From: Gavia stellata
Taxonomy: Eukaryota > Chordata > Aves > Gaviiformes > Gaviidae
DNA length: 64,000 bases
Assembly (NCBI RefSeq): GCF_030936135.1
Contig: NC_082595.1
Location: 106,867,334 to 106,931,333, forward strand
Reading direction: 5' to 3'
Below the pieces are notes generated by a model. The model ran no database searches and was not told the origin of the DNA. It was given only the letters and a program-made list of their open reading frames with translations. Position 1 is the first letter of the stretch. Every line of letters starts with the position of its first letter. Below, one piece after another: positions 1-12,792 of the stretch. A program made the position numbers and the translations under genes.

Positions 1-121
<121 letters not shown>

Positions 122-3100
122 GCCTCTGCGGCAGAAGCAGCACTTCTCTCCTCCAGCACAGCTCTTGGTTTTTGTTTGCTTTGTTTTGTTGAAAGGCAGC
201 CATCGCCTTTTGAGTACCAGGACATTAAACTCATTGAAATCCCTTGACAGTAATCAAGCCTATGTAATAAAAGGGTTAGGAAAAAGCTCTTTGTATATGT
301 AACCATATCACACGCCAACTAATAGATTTTTCTGGAAGGGACAAAACGAAGGCTGAAGAAACAAGGGAGGGTTTCAGTCTGAGGATTTTTTCACAGCTAT
401 AATTTGCATGGAAACACCACTACCGGAGAGATTGTTCAGGGTGGGCAATTAGGCCAACACCAAGCTTGATATTCAAACTCCCAGAGTACTTGCTACTGCC
501 CTTCCTCAAGCAGCCTGCTCCTCTGCCCTCCTCAGTTCCCCAGCAGACCTTAGTCTTCCTCCCCCCCTCCCCCCCTTTTATTTTTCAGGGGTGTGTGTGT
601 TGTTTTTAGTCTACTAGCAGCTTGGTGGCCTTTTCATCTCCCTGGTTTTTTCTGTAAGGAATACTATCTTTGCAACGTTTTTAGAAACAGCAGAAAAACA
701 CCCTCTTCCACCAACAGCTGTAGAGCACACTGGTCCTTAAGGGTGGCAGGGATGTGAGACGGAGCTGAGGGGAGAAACAACAGCTTGCTGGAGGGTCTGG
801 TGTCTTTCAGTCCTTCTCTCGAAGGAGGAGGGACCCATAATTTCAACAGGGAATGTAATTTTATCTTCCGTAAAGGTATGAGTAGTATTTCTCTCCGAGT
901 TTGAGGAAGAAAGAGAAGCTAGCTGACCGCTCATTTAAGATGGGATTCGTTGCTCTCTGTCATAGCTGTAAGTTCTAGCAATGATGCAGGCTGAATGCTT
1001 TCCCAGTGGTGTGTTGAATAGCCCTGAAGCTGTTTGTAATTACTTGTACATCCCTCATCAGACCTTTTCCCTCCCCACTTCCTGTGCTTTAAAGCACTTT
1101 TTGAGCTGTATGCAGTTTGGGTTTGTGGAGGTGAGGAGAAGTTAGCTGGTGTTCTTTTGTTGGGTTTTTCTCTCTTTTTTTAGGCCAAAGAAAACAGGAC
1201 CATAATTACACACTTGAAATTAGACTGCATGCAATTGAATCCCCCTTTTTCACTCTGTCCTGCATGTTTCTTTCACTTGCAATGTATACTGGGTTACAAA
1301 AATTGTTCTGTGTTTTCATCATGGCTGACAGCAGACAGATACTGGATTCCCTGTCTGGCAGACCTTCCATGATGATTTTTTTATGTGTACTTGTCATTTT
1401 GAGAACATATTTTCTAGACATTTGAGCTCAGATTTTGCATATATTTAAGCATGCGCTTAATTTATGCACATGAGTAGTTCCACTGAAATTAATACTGCAG
1501 AAAACTGAGCATATGTGTAAGATATGGTGGGATTTTTAAGCTAATTAGCTGCAGCTGTACTCCCAAAAGTGACTATGAAATAGCACAGTGAGATTCCACA
1601 GTTTAAAATCCTTTACAAGTTAAAACAAGCAAATACATCTTGGAAGCTCATTCTAAGATCTGAAAAGTTACCTTAGTTTCTGTAATCAAGATTTTTGTCA
1701 TAAAACCTAATGATCTGGTTTCTGAGGGAGGGTTCCATTCCACCCTTAATTAGCAGTGAGGTTACAAGCTTCAGCAAAGTCCCCCTTGCTGGGGTGTTGG
1801 CTCTGCAGTACTTCCAGGAGGAAGAGCATGTTGCTGTGTCAGTGAAGATAGGAGATGCCATTCTCAACACGCATGGTGAGGGCGTTCTGGGAATGAGGAC
1901 TTAACCATTCTCATATAGTTCATTCTCTGACCACCACAGCCCCCTAACAGTCCTGTTGAGATGTGGTGCTTTACTTAGCATATATCTATAAGGTGATACT
2001 TGTTCCTGCATTATGGACATCGTCGTGTGTGTGTTACAATAATAGAAGCACATTAAATACAGCAGAGACTGAACAAAAAATGGGGCTTTAGTATCCTCAA
2101 GATACCTGTGTAAAGTTGTCTTAAAGTAACTCCTTAGAGGTTTCGCTTCAGTTATTTTTTTAGTGATGCATTTAGAATTGGTTTAAATAAATAGTCACCC
2201 ACTGCCCTAGGACTATAACCTGATGTTCCTGTTGAAAACGCCATCATAGGCCACCTACAATATTTCAGGAGTAACACCACTGTCTTTTTTGAGAACATAC
2301 AGAACACTAAGGTCCATGGGGTTTAGACCACTATAAACAGGGAGAGTATAAGATTTTTTGTTGATATATGCTGTATGGAAGAAATTACTGGCCACATCCT
2401 CAGAGATCATCTCCAATCAAAGTTGATACTCTGGATTTTTTTACAGGCAGAAGTGTTGGAGGTCGAATCTAGTCCTTGTATCCATGTATTCAAACTTTGG
2501 AGAGACTTGGTTCTGAACCAAGTCTCAAATGATGTAAAACTATACTGCAAATTAAAGCATTGGATCTTAAATGTTCTTTCCTCAAAGTGCATTTTCAGAG
2601 AGGTTTGAAAACAGGCCCCATTTAACGACTGCTTTTTGTCATTATAAAACTATGTAGTACTACCCAGGAGGGAGTGGAACGTGGCTCATTGGTTAAAGCA
2701 CAGAAATAGAAACACAACTACAAACCTGAAAACTCAGAGAAGCCTGTTGTAACTATGGTCAAAGCTTATGTACCACCTTTATATGATAAAATATGGTCGT
2801 CATAGAAAAATGTTTTAGGTATTATGGAATAACGTCCCTATCACGAAAGTAACAGCATTTGTGACTCTTAAGAGAAGCTGGTATTTTGCTAAAGGCTGGT
2901 TCTTGCCTGGCACGGAAGAAAGGCTTCTTTCAAAAAATGCCGGCCATCTGGAAGAGTAACTGTCCTATTTAATTCAGAAATTCACAGGCAGAGCCCCTAC
3001 TTACTTCAGTGGGAATTTTCTTTTGTGTAGCATCTCTGAGCTCAGTCCCTCTGACTTGCACTTTTCAGAGGGTGTCCGCAGTACTGAAGTAGATTCTCTC

Positions 3101-3992
3101 ATGTTGTAAGACTATAAATAAGAATGAGACCTCTGTGTTACATTACAGCTTGTGATGCACAGCGGCATAGACGACATCCTTTTAATTTCCTTTCCAAAGC
3201 AGGAGCCTGCAAGCGGCTGGCAGCGATGCCCTAGGGGCTTCTGCTGAGTGGACCTTGCTCCTGCTGCTGGTTGGAAATTAAAGGAAAGCAGGGGAGTACA
3301 GTTGCTGTTTCTGTTGCCCGCTGCCTGCTTGTCCTTCCTGACCTCTTCAGATACAAAATGGAAATTTTAATGACTTCCTAAGTACAGTTAAAAGCATGAA
3401 AACATTTGCAACGCATGGAGAAAGGGTATTTTGGAATCTGCTCTTTTGGAACAGAAGAACAAAGAATTTCTGTGGCCTTGAGTTGTGTATTTAAGATGAG
3501 GTAGTACAAACTCCCCCCTTCCTAACATATACGTACAGACACAATCAAGTTCGCTTTGTTTTCAGCAGAAAAACATGGCAAGAGCATCCCTTCCTCAACC
3601 ATAACAAAACTACAGACATAGTTATTGTAAAGTACTTTACATTATAAAAATGTGCCCCGTGGATAAATTGATTAACATTTATTTGATCCTAAATTGGGTG
3701 GGAGGGGTGGGTTATTTTGGTCCTTTTCCCCCTCCCTCCCATTCAGCAACAGCGAAAAAGCTTTCTGCAAAAAGACTCTTCTTTGTACAGAGTAATGGAC
3801 TGAACCATCTTGCAAGAGTTGATTACAGTGGTATGTCTGAGCACTGTGACAGATTATGTTAGCATTTCCATTATATTGTACATACTTTTGAAATATTCTA
3901 TTTAGTCATATTTTATAGGAGTATTAAAAAGCTGTTGGCTAATTAATCACTTTTACACTTGTATAATTCAGAGCTTAGTTTAAAAAAATAAA
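122..3992 (+). other. RCAN2: Probable RCAN2 3' UTR
   Basis: No convincing coding exon follows the RCAN2 stop. AATAAA signals occur at 266-271, 2186-2191 and 3987-3992. The last is followed by T/G-rich sequence, as expected of a functional poly(A) site, so I place the most likely distal end near 4010. The several signals would allow alternative 3' ends. Extent is inference; only the stop codon and the signals are seen. Confidence 0.45.
3987..3992 (+). terminator. Candidate distal poly(A) signal of RCAN2
   Basis: AATAAA lies in an A-rich context, and T/G-rich sequence (TATTTTTGTG) follows 15-25 bases downstream. It is the best formed of the three signals after the RCAN2 stop codon. Confidence 0.4.
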
Positions 3993-4009
3993 TATGGCGA
4001 ACAATATTT

Positions 4010-7000
4010 TTGTGTTCTGCTTGCGTTGGCATTTTGAAAAGCAACACTTAAAACTACTTTACTAAACTGACTAGTGTGGTATATACCACTGCTCTCTTAA
4101 CTGGTAGAACTGAAAATGCTTAAATGTGTGATATAGGCCAAACTGTTTCAGTAGATATTAGGGGGGAAAAATAGCCCTCATTGGCAGGATATGCCATGTT
4201 CCATTTTAAACTGCTGCTGTTTCAGTCATGTGAACTCGCACTGGTTTGCTGTGGATTCGGCTAGGTGTACGCAAAAAAAGAATACAACACAGTCCCTAGT
4301 GAGCAAAGGCACGTCCCTGACAGCTGACATGGTTCGTACTGTGCTTTTGTAATAACGGGTAAATACAGTGGGCATGAGTGCTTGAATAAGGAACATGGCA
4401 TCCAGCTACCAGCCAGGCTGGGGAAAAAGTTATATTAACATTAATTATTACAAAAATTGAAAGTAATTGTTTGTAGTCTCTTGCGTCAATTTGTACTGGA
4501 TCTTGCAAAGGATTGGAAACCAGGCGATGAGTTTGCTGAATAACTGTCCTGTGAAATTCTTATATTTGATCACTCAGATCTGTGTTTGGAAAAATGATTT
4601 TTTTTTTCTGGGTGCCTAGCATAAAAGACTCAGTTTCTCAAAGGATGATTGTTCATGATTCTGAAAATTAGATCCGCTTAAGAAGTCTCGTTGGAAATGT
4701 AAGCTCTGAGCTCACTGATTCCTTTTGAAAGACAGGCCTTAACCTCTGTATTTTGATTAGCAAAAGTAGTAACAGTCATCTTACGGAGTACTGTAGAGGT
4801 AAAATGCACTGTAGGAGGCCTGATCTATTCTTCACTGTTGAGCAACGAACAAGCTTTCCCCAACTACAGTAAGGTCCTTCATCTGATCCGACTGAAATGT
4901 TGCATTACCAACATGCAACATGATTGTGCCTCTTCCGTCTCGCTTGGCACTGGGCGCAGCGCCTGGAAATAAGCTTCAAGGCTTCAGTGGCAGATGGTAG
5001 AGCGCTGCATGTCCCAGAGGATCTCAAACTGGTCTTTGGTCGAGGACATAACTGTCCGTATGCATATAGCTTCAGTACACACTTAATTTCTACATACAAA
5101 TAGACAATATTTACTTATACTGGGCACTCGTGCATGCGAGTGATAACGTGCAACCTAACCCTGCATGATACCAAATAATGGGAGTTAGGAGTATTTTTCC
5201 CAGCTACAGCGGGGGCCTGAGGCTTCCATGGCTCATGCCTTGGTTACTTACAGCCACAGCGCTCTCTGCTGCGTTACCGATAGTCTGGCTATTGCTGTTC
5301 CTTGTGCAGCCTTGGTTTTTTGTCCAAAAGAGTTGCAATCAAAGGAAGAGAAACGGTGATTTAAGGAGGACGCGTTGGAAAGTGCAGAGCAGGCTCCAAC
5401 TCTGCAGTCGGGTCTGTAGCTACCAACTCCTTGATGATCAGCCCAACTTCTTAAAATGGATCCAGCAACTCACAGGGCTTGGGTCCTTTGGCGTTTTATT
5501 GCCCGATGATGAAATCTGTAGTCGGGTTACTGGTGTTACGGATAGACTCACTGGAACAGCTTGCTTGAAGTAAAGGCAATACCTGTCACAGATCTGGGGA
5601 GCTGGAACAAGCTTTCTATGGAACAGGGGATTTAAGTAGGTTATTGTGGAAATCCTGATTAAAGTTACAGTGCTTTAGGATCGCCTCCTCTAAAGAATCT
5701 TTACTAAATTTATTTTTGTTCCTTCTTTAGTGGTAAACATTTTACCACTAAACATTCAGCTACTTAAGACTTTCACGTACTAGTATGAATTTAAGACCTT
5801 TGCATTTCCTTGATTCCCCTCTGCCCAAGAAATCATACTTAGTTCTGTTTTACCAAAAACCAAAACCAGGTATGGATTAAAGTCCCAGACAGATCTTCAC
5901 TTATATTCATCCTCATGCAATGCTCTTGAATAACTACGCTAGCAAAAAGAATGCAACAAAACCCAAACACTGCTGTTCCTGTTCTAGCACATCTTCTGGG
6001 AGGAGTACAGCAGCTTTCAAATATTCTAGGCTCTTCTTAAAAGGACATGTTTTTTCTAATGTAAGCTGTGCTCTTTTTTTACATACATGTAGACTGCAGC
6101 ATTCAGGGATAAAATTACCAGGGAGGAAGTGTTGTAAAAGCTCTTTCCCTGATGTCTATTTGAAGTGTCGAGTGTATTTGCTTTGGCTTGGAGGGGAGCC
6201 TGCACTGTTAGGGGCAGAACAGCAGCAGCACTCCCGATGGAAAGGTGAGAACCCCGAATGCCTCCACTGCAGAGATGCTCAGAAAGCAGTCAAAAAAAAA
6301 AAAGCCTTAATTTGTCTCTCCCCTTTTGTCGATTTGTTCAGTCGCTACACAGAGCTTCTGGGGCTACAGTAAGTCATCCATGGATCCTTTTAACATAGGA
6401 TTGTGTGCCGATGCAGTAGCTACAAAGCCTAAAATCTGGGGCATTTGTGAGTGAGATTCTTGCTGGAGTGAGGCTGGGAAAGCTGTGAAGTGTGAGGAGC
6501 CCCAAAGTTAATGGAAAATGAAGATATTCAGGACCTTAAGACAGACTTCAGGATTTAAATGTGTAAATGAGAGCTGTATTAAGAAGGGCCTGTTTGCTGT
6601 CCCCGAGTCAGGGGCTTCCTCGCTCACCTAAGTAAGAGTATCCAGCAAGAAGGATTAAACTTCTCTATTATTACATACCAGAAAAATCAACCTTGTTTTA
6701 ACAAATTTTTGTGATTGACCATTTATCTATTATGAGAAAGCTGTGTCTACGTTCGCATCACACAGATGTGTTCTCTTCACTCTTCAGTTAATGAAGGTAA
6801 ACGTTCTGAATCCATTTTAGAGCAGAGCCCTTGTTCAGAAACTTCTGAAAGAAATGCCATCTGTAATGACTTGACGGATCCTTCAATGTCGATTTGACAA
6901 GTTGTCCTCCTGTGGGTAGCTGCAGAAATATTTCATGTATGTTGTAGATTTAAAAACATTACTCATGTTTTCATTCAAGTGTCTGCATTTCTGACACAGA

Positions 7001-8750
7001 TGTGACATATTTGTATATATTCCAAATCAATACTATTTTTAACCACATATTTTGTACAAATATTCACATTAGCTCTGTACTTCAGTGAAAATCTATTATG
7101 GTATTAAACATTTTGGTGGAATTAGCAAACTCCTTGTCCATGCTTTGTTTTAATTTCGTAATAGTTTGAAGCAGCTGAGCCATATCTTACAACCAAGACA
7201 AATATTATCATTTCCAGCTATTTAGAAGACTGCCTTAAATCCATATACACCTGTACCCTCTAGTGACTAATTCCAGCCACTGCAGAAGCGTGCAGTTCCC
7301 CAGACCTCTGGATCTGAGTGACGAGAGGCCAAAATTCAAGTTAAACCAACAGTAAGTGTGAGTACTATTTTCCTAGCTAATGAGAGTAACTATTAGCGTG
7401 AGACAGCACACTGCTGTCGAAGGGCACCCAACTAGAGATTTCAATACACACGGGTGCCATTTTATAATGGCTTTTTTTCTTTTTACCCCTTTCTCCAAAG
7501 CTTCTGGTGTGGGTCACCGTCAGGAATCAGATGATGAACTTGGTGCTACAGGTGTGGTCCAGGTCAGTTTGCTGTGTACAAAAGCCACATCTGCACAGGT
7601 TCTACCAATCACAGCAGCAATATGTATTTCCAGTTTTGTACTAGCCTCAGTCTCGTATCTCTAACAGAACAGCAATTAAGGGGGGAAAAAAGACATTAAG
7701 ATAATGGCTCTTTTATTAAATTAAATTAATTAAAAGAGCCTTGTCCCCTACTATAGTTCTTAAGAGCTGGGGTGAGAGGGAGGAAGGTATCACCCTTGCT
7801 TCAAAGATCTAGTGACGGTGACCAGACTTTACCACTGCCCCTGGCTTGGGCGAATCCCTCACTGCACGAGGCTGGCCAGCTCAGCGGTCTCGAGTTCCTG
7901 AAGCCAAGCTGTAACTTTACAGAAAAAGGAGGGGAGGGAGCCAGAGTCTTACCTGCATTACAGCCTGTACATGGGCTGTATGTAACCCTTTTCTAGTAGT
8001 TGGGCAGTAAGAAAGTAAGTTTACCGACTTACTAATACTTCACTATGTCGGAGATGTGAAGCCTCTAGTAGGTTGCCATCAACATGAAAGCAGGTTCATC
8101 CTGTATGGATGAAGCAAAAAGAAGAGGAAAAACCCCCACAAATTCTGTTTTCTTTGCATTGTAATGCTTGTTTGCACCAGAAGGACATGTAAGTTAGGCA
8201 GTGCCAGCTATGAAGTGATTAATAAATAGCACGTGCCTATGCGCCAGTGGAAGTATCGTGGTTTTCTATGCTGCCACGAGGTGGGGTGAGGTTTGTGTAC
8301 ATACGTAAGGTGTGGGCTTTGGACCCATATGTAGCACAGATCCTCAACTAGTAAAGGTGGGAAACCTGCTCCGACTTCTGTCCCCTTCAGCAGTTCAGTT
8401 TCTAGTGAGATGAGGAGGGATAAACGGATTTTCCTCTTCATTCCAGGCCACAGCTATGGGTCTTCAACATCGTAATATGGGAAAGTGTAATTATCCACCT
8501 GAACCAAAATTGAAAATTTAGAGCTTCAAAACACAAGAGGAGGAAAAGAGGCAGATAGAAAAACACCTGAATCAAAATAATTTTTTTTTAAAATTGAAGA
8601 AGCACCTGCAGATACCCAGAACGTGAATTTTGCTCCTTGCGTTTACAGTCAGGTGAAAGCACAGCTGGCCCAGCCCGGGCCCTATTTCTTGTCTATTTAA
8701 CGCAATTCCACGACACGCAGCGACACCCCGACAACTTCCCTGTCTTTGGA
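4010..8750. other. Intergenic spacer RCAN2-ENPP5
   Basis: No exon with recognisable homology was seen here. Open frames of up to 150 codons (5178-5573, 5920-6372) have no family signature, no plausible splice structure and ordinary intergenic composition. An imperfect inverted repeat lies at 7706-7740. An ATTAAA with T-rich surroundings near 7101 could be an even more distal RCAN2 poly(A) site. Confidence 0.5.
7706..7740. repeat. Imperfect palindrome upstream of ENPP5 promoter
   Basis: Arms GGCTCTTTTA and TAAAAGAGCC are perfectly complementary (10 bp), with an AT-rich centre that is itself nearly palindromic. Confidence 0.7.
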
Positions 8751-9052
8751 CCTGCACAGGCGCCGCACCGCTGTGCTCCTCAAAGCCGGAGAAACCCCCC
8801 CCGGGGCGGCTCCCCCCGCCGCCCGCCCGGGCCGCCTCACGCGGGGCCGCCTCCAAGGCGGGGGAGTCCCCGTGCCCCCCGGGAGCCGCCTCCTCGCCCG
8901 GGCCCCTGAGAAGCCTTAACCACCGCTCACAGCCTTTGTACAACGGGGCGCAACACCCGCGGCCTGAGGCGGCTCCCCACGGCCGCACCGCCTCCCCTCA
9001 CGGCGCCGTGACCGTTACTCGGCGCTGACTGACAGCGCCGCTGGCCACTCAC

Positions 9053-9080
9053 AGCGGGGCGGGGCGGGGCGGGGCGGGCG
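9053..9080 (+). promoter_or_regulatory. Tandem GC boxes (Sp1/KLF type)
   Basis: Five consecutive GGGGC pentamers followed by GGGCGGCC. Each overlap contains the GGGCGG core recognised by Sp1/KLF factors. They lie about 75-100 bp upstream of the splice donor at 9155, so the start site is probably within 9080-9110. Confidence 0.6.
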
Positions 9081-9154
9081 GCCGTTACGTGCGGGCGCCT
9101 CTGCCGCTGCCGCCGCCTTCTGGTGTGGTGGTGCTGCTCGGGGACCGCCGGCAG
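9081..9154 (+). other. ENPP5: Probable ENPP5 non-coding exon 1 (5' UTR)
   Basis: Between the GC boxes and a consensus donor (CCGGCAG then GTAACG at 9155) there is a short GC-rich segment with no ATG. The next acceptor in the right place is AG at 11921-11922, directly before the ENPP5 coding exon. Intron 1 would then be 2768 bp. The 5' boundary is approximate. Confidence 0.5.
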
Positions 9155-11922
9155 GTAACGGCGGGTCGCGGCTCCTCCGGGGGCCGGGCTGTGGGGGGGG
9201 CCCGCGGCCTCGCTCCTGGCCCGCCCGCCCGCGGGGCGGTGGGAGCCGAGGCAGCCCGGACCGAGTGCGCCGGGGCGGGGGGACGGTTCGTTAGGCCTGA
9301 GCGGGCCTCCGTGGGGGCTGCCCTGGGCGTCCAGGCGGTGTCTCGCGTGGGTTTAGTGAGCCCGGGTTGTGCTTCGCGTGGTTCTCCTGTCAGGGTGAAG
9401 TAAGGCTTTCCCAGAGGTGTAGGGGAACGCCGGCCCGCCCGCCTCGGCCGTCCGTGTGCCGAGCCCGGCCCCGGGCCCTGCCCTCGCTGCCCCGAGCAGT
9501 CAGGTGCCTTCGTCCCGCCAGAGCCCCGTCAGGGCCCCGAGCCGTGCCTTGCCGTGCGGGCTCTCTGGGGAGACCCGGGTCGGTAGGTGGGCGCGGGGTG
9601 TGCCCAGGGAAGACCTCGATAGGAAGGCCTTGGGGGAAAACCCTCTTTATTAAAAGCGCGCAATTATAGGATGAGGTGGTGTTGACATCCTTAAGAGCGT
9701 AAAATTCAGAAGTAAAGACCTGATTTCACTTGAGAGGACTTAAACTCATACTTGTCACTCCCCAGAAGGGGGAATTTACGACTCGGCCATGGGCTACGCT
9801 TCATTTGGTGATGGCGTTCAGATGGATGCAACAACGTGTTCTCCCTTTCTTCCTTCAGATTCAGCTGAAAGAAACCCCACATCAAGTGAGACTGAGTGAT
9901 TCTGCAGCCTTTGGGTCCGTGGTGTTTGCTGAAAGAGGAATTATGCCTCTGCAGTGTCGGTTTGTTCTTAGTGGGACTCTAGGCCTGGATTTTAATTTTG
10001 GGAGACACGCAAGTTTGGTGTAACATTTGACTGTCTGCAAGCCAACAGTGCCTATGCTGTTTTCCAGTGTAAATATATGTATGAGAGATTTAGTTGGGGA
10101 ATCAGAGTAGGAAAACTTCCCATGGAAAATATCTTGTGTTCTACCAAAATGACAAATACTAATTATTCCATCATTGCAGTGATACTCAGATGCTTGTTAC
10201 TAGCTAGGATATTTTGTACTACAGATATTAATATGGATTTATTGGTTACACAATCACTGTTTTCCAGCTGAATTTCAGTAGTGCCTTGTTCCAGATGATT
10301 GCTGAAAAATGAGAACCTAAAGGGAACTGTGTGGAGTACCAGTACAGTCCACATGCAGGATTGGATGGAACAGTATCTGGTCTCGTGGTTGAATGATGCT
10401 GTTGAGCAAGAAGTGGGGAATATTAACATGAAATTTTAGGTTAATTGTAGGTAAGGAAGTCCTGTGTGAGGGGTTTTTATAGGGAGCTTACTTTGGGTTA
10501 GGTAACTGAGTTTTGAACAAGAAAGTGTTTAGGAAGGGCAGAGGGAAACTGCGGCAGGGGAATACAGCCCAATACAATACAGAATTTTGTGTTGTTTCAT
10601 CTCATGCTATTAGATAAGGAATGCCAGTCATAGCTAAGAACAGTCAATATCCTTGAGTCATATGATCAGAATTAGTGCTGAATGTTTATCTAGGGAGCAA
10701 ATGCTTTAGGGCACAGTATCTAGTGGTCACCATCCTGTGCAGTTCATGGACAGGATTTGCATCCTGTTTCTTGTTTCTTGTGTACTTCATGTTGCTTGCA
10801 CTCAGGTAGCAGTGGTATTTGACTGGGAAGGACAGGTGAAGGGTTTTATGCTTGCTTGAAAGATGGTATTTCTGGTGGCTCACAACTGTACCGCTGAATC
10901 TTTCAGCCACCTCTTTCCAATCCATCCAGAGACATACATGGTTAGTTAGAAGAACTTAAACTGCATGCTGACTTGTATGACTTGTGTACATTCTTGTTTG
11001 TAAAGCTATCTGAACACTAAAAGTGACCTTTGGTAGTGAGTGTCAGAATTAGTTGATCAGTAAGAGCTCTGTTACCTAGGGAAGCTACGATCAGATTAGA
11101 GATGAGATAAAGTGTCTGGAAACTGATGTTCGTGCTATTTGTTTCTCTAAGTCTCGATCTGACACCTTGTAAGCAGCAAAACCTTTTAATGGATGTTCTG
11201 CTGTATCTGAAATTCAAAGCTTATTTGCTAGTTTCTCCACTAGAAATTGTACTCGGCACATTTAGTAATCCCGTACTGAGTGTCAGGGCTGAGAAGCTGT
11301 GATGGTTTCTACCTGGTCCCCCCTCCCTGATGGGAGCTGTGCGGGCGCAGATTCCTCCAGTTCCAGTGCACACTTCCTGCTCCCATCCGCTGCTCTGCCA
11401 TGTGATGCTAGTCTGTCTGTGCCACGCTTGCGCGGAAGAGAAGTAATGCTCCAGAGGTTTTAATGAGGGTTATAAAGTTCTGGTGGAGATGGACCTTGTT
11501 ATTCTCAAGGTGAGAGCTGCCCCTGTTTACATCTTAACAAGCAGCTTTCTCATAGGATGGTTTCTTGCAACTTTGAGTACAGAATATACTTGAAAACTTG
11601 TCAAATTGCAAGAGCAGGAGTTCCTGTGTATTGGGAGCAGGAGGAAAAAAGGAAGAGGTTGGGCAGTGGTGCTGGATAAAGAAGTTGCTTTACAAACTGT
11701 GTTTCATTCAACAAATTGTAGTGTCTCACTTCCCATCTCTGAAATTGGGATGTCAATATAATTGATAGGTAAAAGGTCTCGTTCCTATGTTTGGACTGCT
11801 CAGTGTTAGTAAGGCAAGCTGTACAAATACATGAGGAATCTTTTAGCTACTCATTCTTAAAACTAAGTTATGACTTTGGCAAATAGGTTAATGCGAACAA
11901 ATCTTCTGTCTCTGCTCAACAG
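9155..11922 (+). other. ENPP5: ENPP5 intron 1
   Basis: This runs from the donor in the CpG island to the acceptor TGCTCAACAG. The first 500 bp are still GC-rich, the rest is ordinary AT-rich sequence. No coding exon or recognisable transposon was seen in it. Confidence 0.45.
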
Positions 11923-11967
11923 ATGCCATGTTGCCTCAGAAGAGGGGACGAATACCTTCCAGAATAG
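11923..11967 (+). promoter_or_regulatory. ENPP5: Possible uORF in the ENPP5 leader
   Basis: An ATG forms the first three bases after the acceptor. It opens a 14-codon frame (MPCCLRRG...) that ends with TAG at 11965-11967, two bases before the ATG at 11970. Another ATG, in frame with ENPP5, lies inside it at 11928. If exon 1 is spliced as proposed, ribosomes meet this ATG first. Confidence 0.4.
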
Positions 11968-11969
11968 CC

Positions 11970-12792
11970 ATGAACTGTTATTGGCAAGTCCTGGCCATTT
12001 TCTTACTATTTCTTCCAAGTGCATTGTCTCTCCAGCCAGCCCAGCCCAGAGTGTTGCTAGTGTCTTTTGATGGATTTCGATGGGATTACATCTATAAAGT
12101 CTCAACTCCCAATTTTCATTATGCCATGGAGAATGGTGTTCATGTCAAACAGGTTGCTAATGTGTTTATAACGAAAACGTATCCTAATCATTATACAATG
12201 GTGACTGGTCTCTTTGCAGAAAGCCATGGTATAGTTGCTAATGAGATGTACGATCCTATTCTGAATGAAACTTTCTCTCTGAACAAAATGGATATCCATA
12301 ACTCCAAGTTCTGGGAAGAAGCCAACCCAATATGGGTGACGAACCAGAGGGAAGGACATAAAACTGGAGCAGCTATGTGGCCTGGAACAGATGTGAAAAT
12401 TCATGGAGTCTTTCCTACATATTATATGCCCTACAATGAATCTGTTTCCTTTGAAGATAGAGTTGCTAGGCTCATAGACTGGTTTACATCAGAAGAACCC
12501 ATAAACTTTGGTCTCCTATATTGGGAACAGCCTGATGAGATGGGCCATATTCTGGGCCCAGAAAACCCACTTATGGGACCGATAATTAGTGATATTGACA
12601 AAAAGCTGGGATACCTTATTTCTGAACTGAAGAAAGCGAAGCTGTGGGATGTGATAAATGTCATAGTCACAAGTGATCATGGAATGTCGCAGTCCTCCTC
12701 AGAAAGGCTCATTGAGCTTGATCAGTATGTGAACAGAGAGCTCTATAAAGTCATTGACCATTCTCCTGCAGTCGCTATTTTGCCAAAAGAAG
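11970..12792 (+). CDS. ENPP5: ENPP5 coding exon 1
   Basis: 823 coding nt, codons 1-274 plus one base of codon 275. It holds the signal peptide and six of the seven catalytic residues. The donor is GAAG then GTAGGA. The acceptor AG is at 11921-11922, so the whole exon is 11923-12792. The start at 11970 has G at -3 and begins directly at a conventional signal peptide. The ATG at 11928 has the same -3 base but puts a charged 14-residue stretch first. Confidence 0.95.

Larger units (their letters stand above)
8755..9650. promoter_or_regulatory. ENPP5: CpG island, promoter of ENPP5
   Basis: GC content and CpG density rise sharply here against AT-rich flanks. The core at 9053-9080 is a run of GGGGC units, that is overlapping Sp1-type GC boxes. 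No TATA box was seen. A strong splice donor follows at 9155. This is a TATA-less CpG-island promoter pointing at ENPP5 on the + strand. The island extends about 300 bp upstream of the GC boxes, so divergent transcription is possible but not shown. Confidence 0.75.

Noticed and set aside
5178-5573. 131-codon frame with a hydrophobic N-terminus resembling a membrane protein
   Set aside because: Isolated between genes, no splice structure or family similarity recognised; frames this long occur by chance in 64 kb.
5920-6372. 150-codon frame with several Cys
   Set aside because: Contains a poly-Lys stretch from an A run; no known domain and no promoter or neighbour context.
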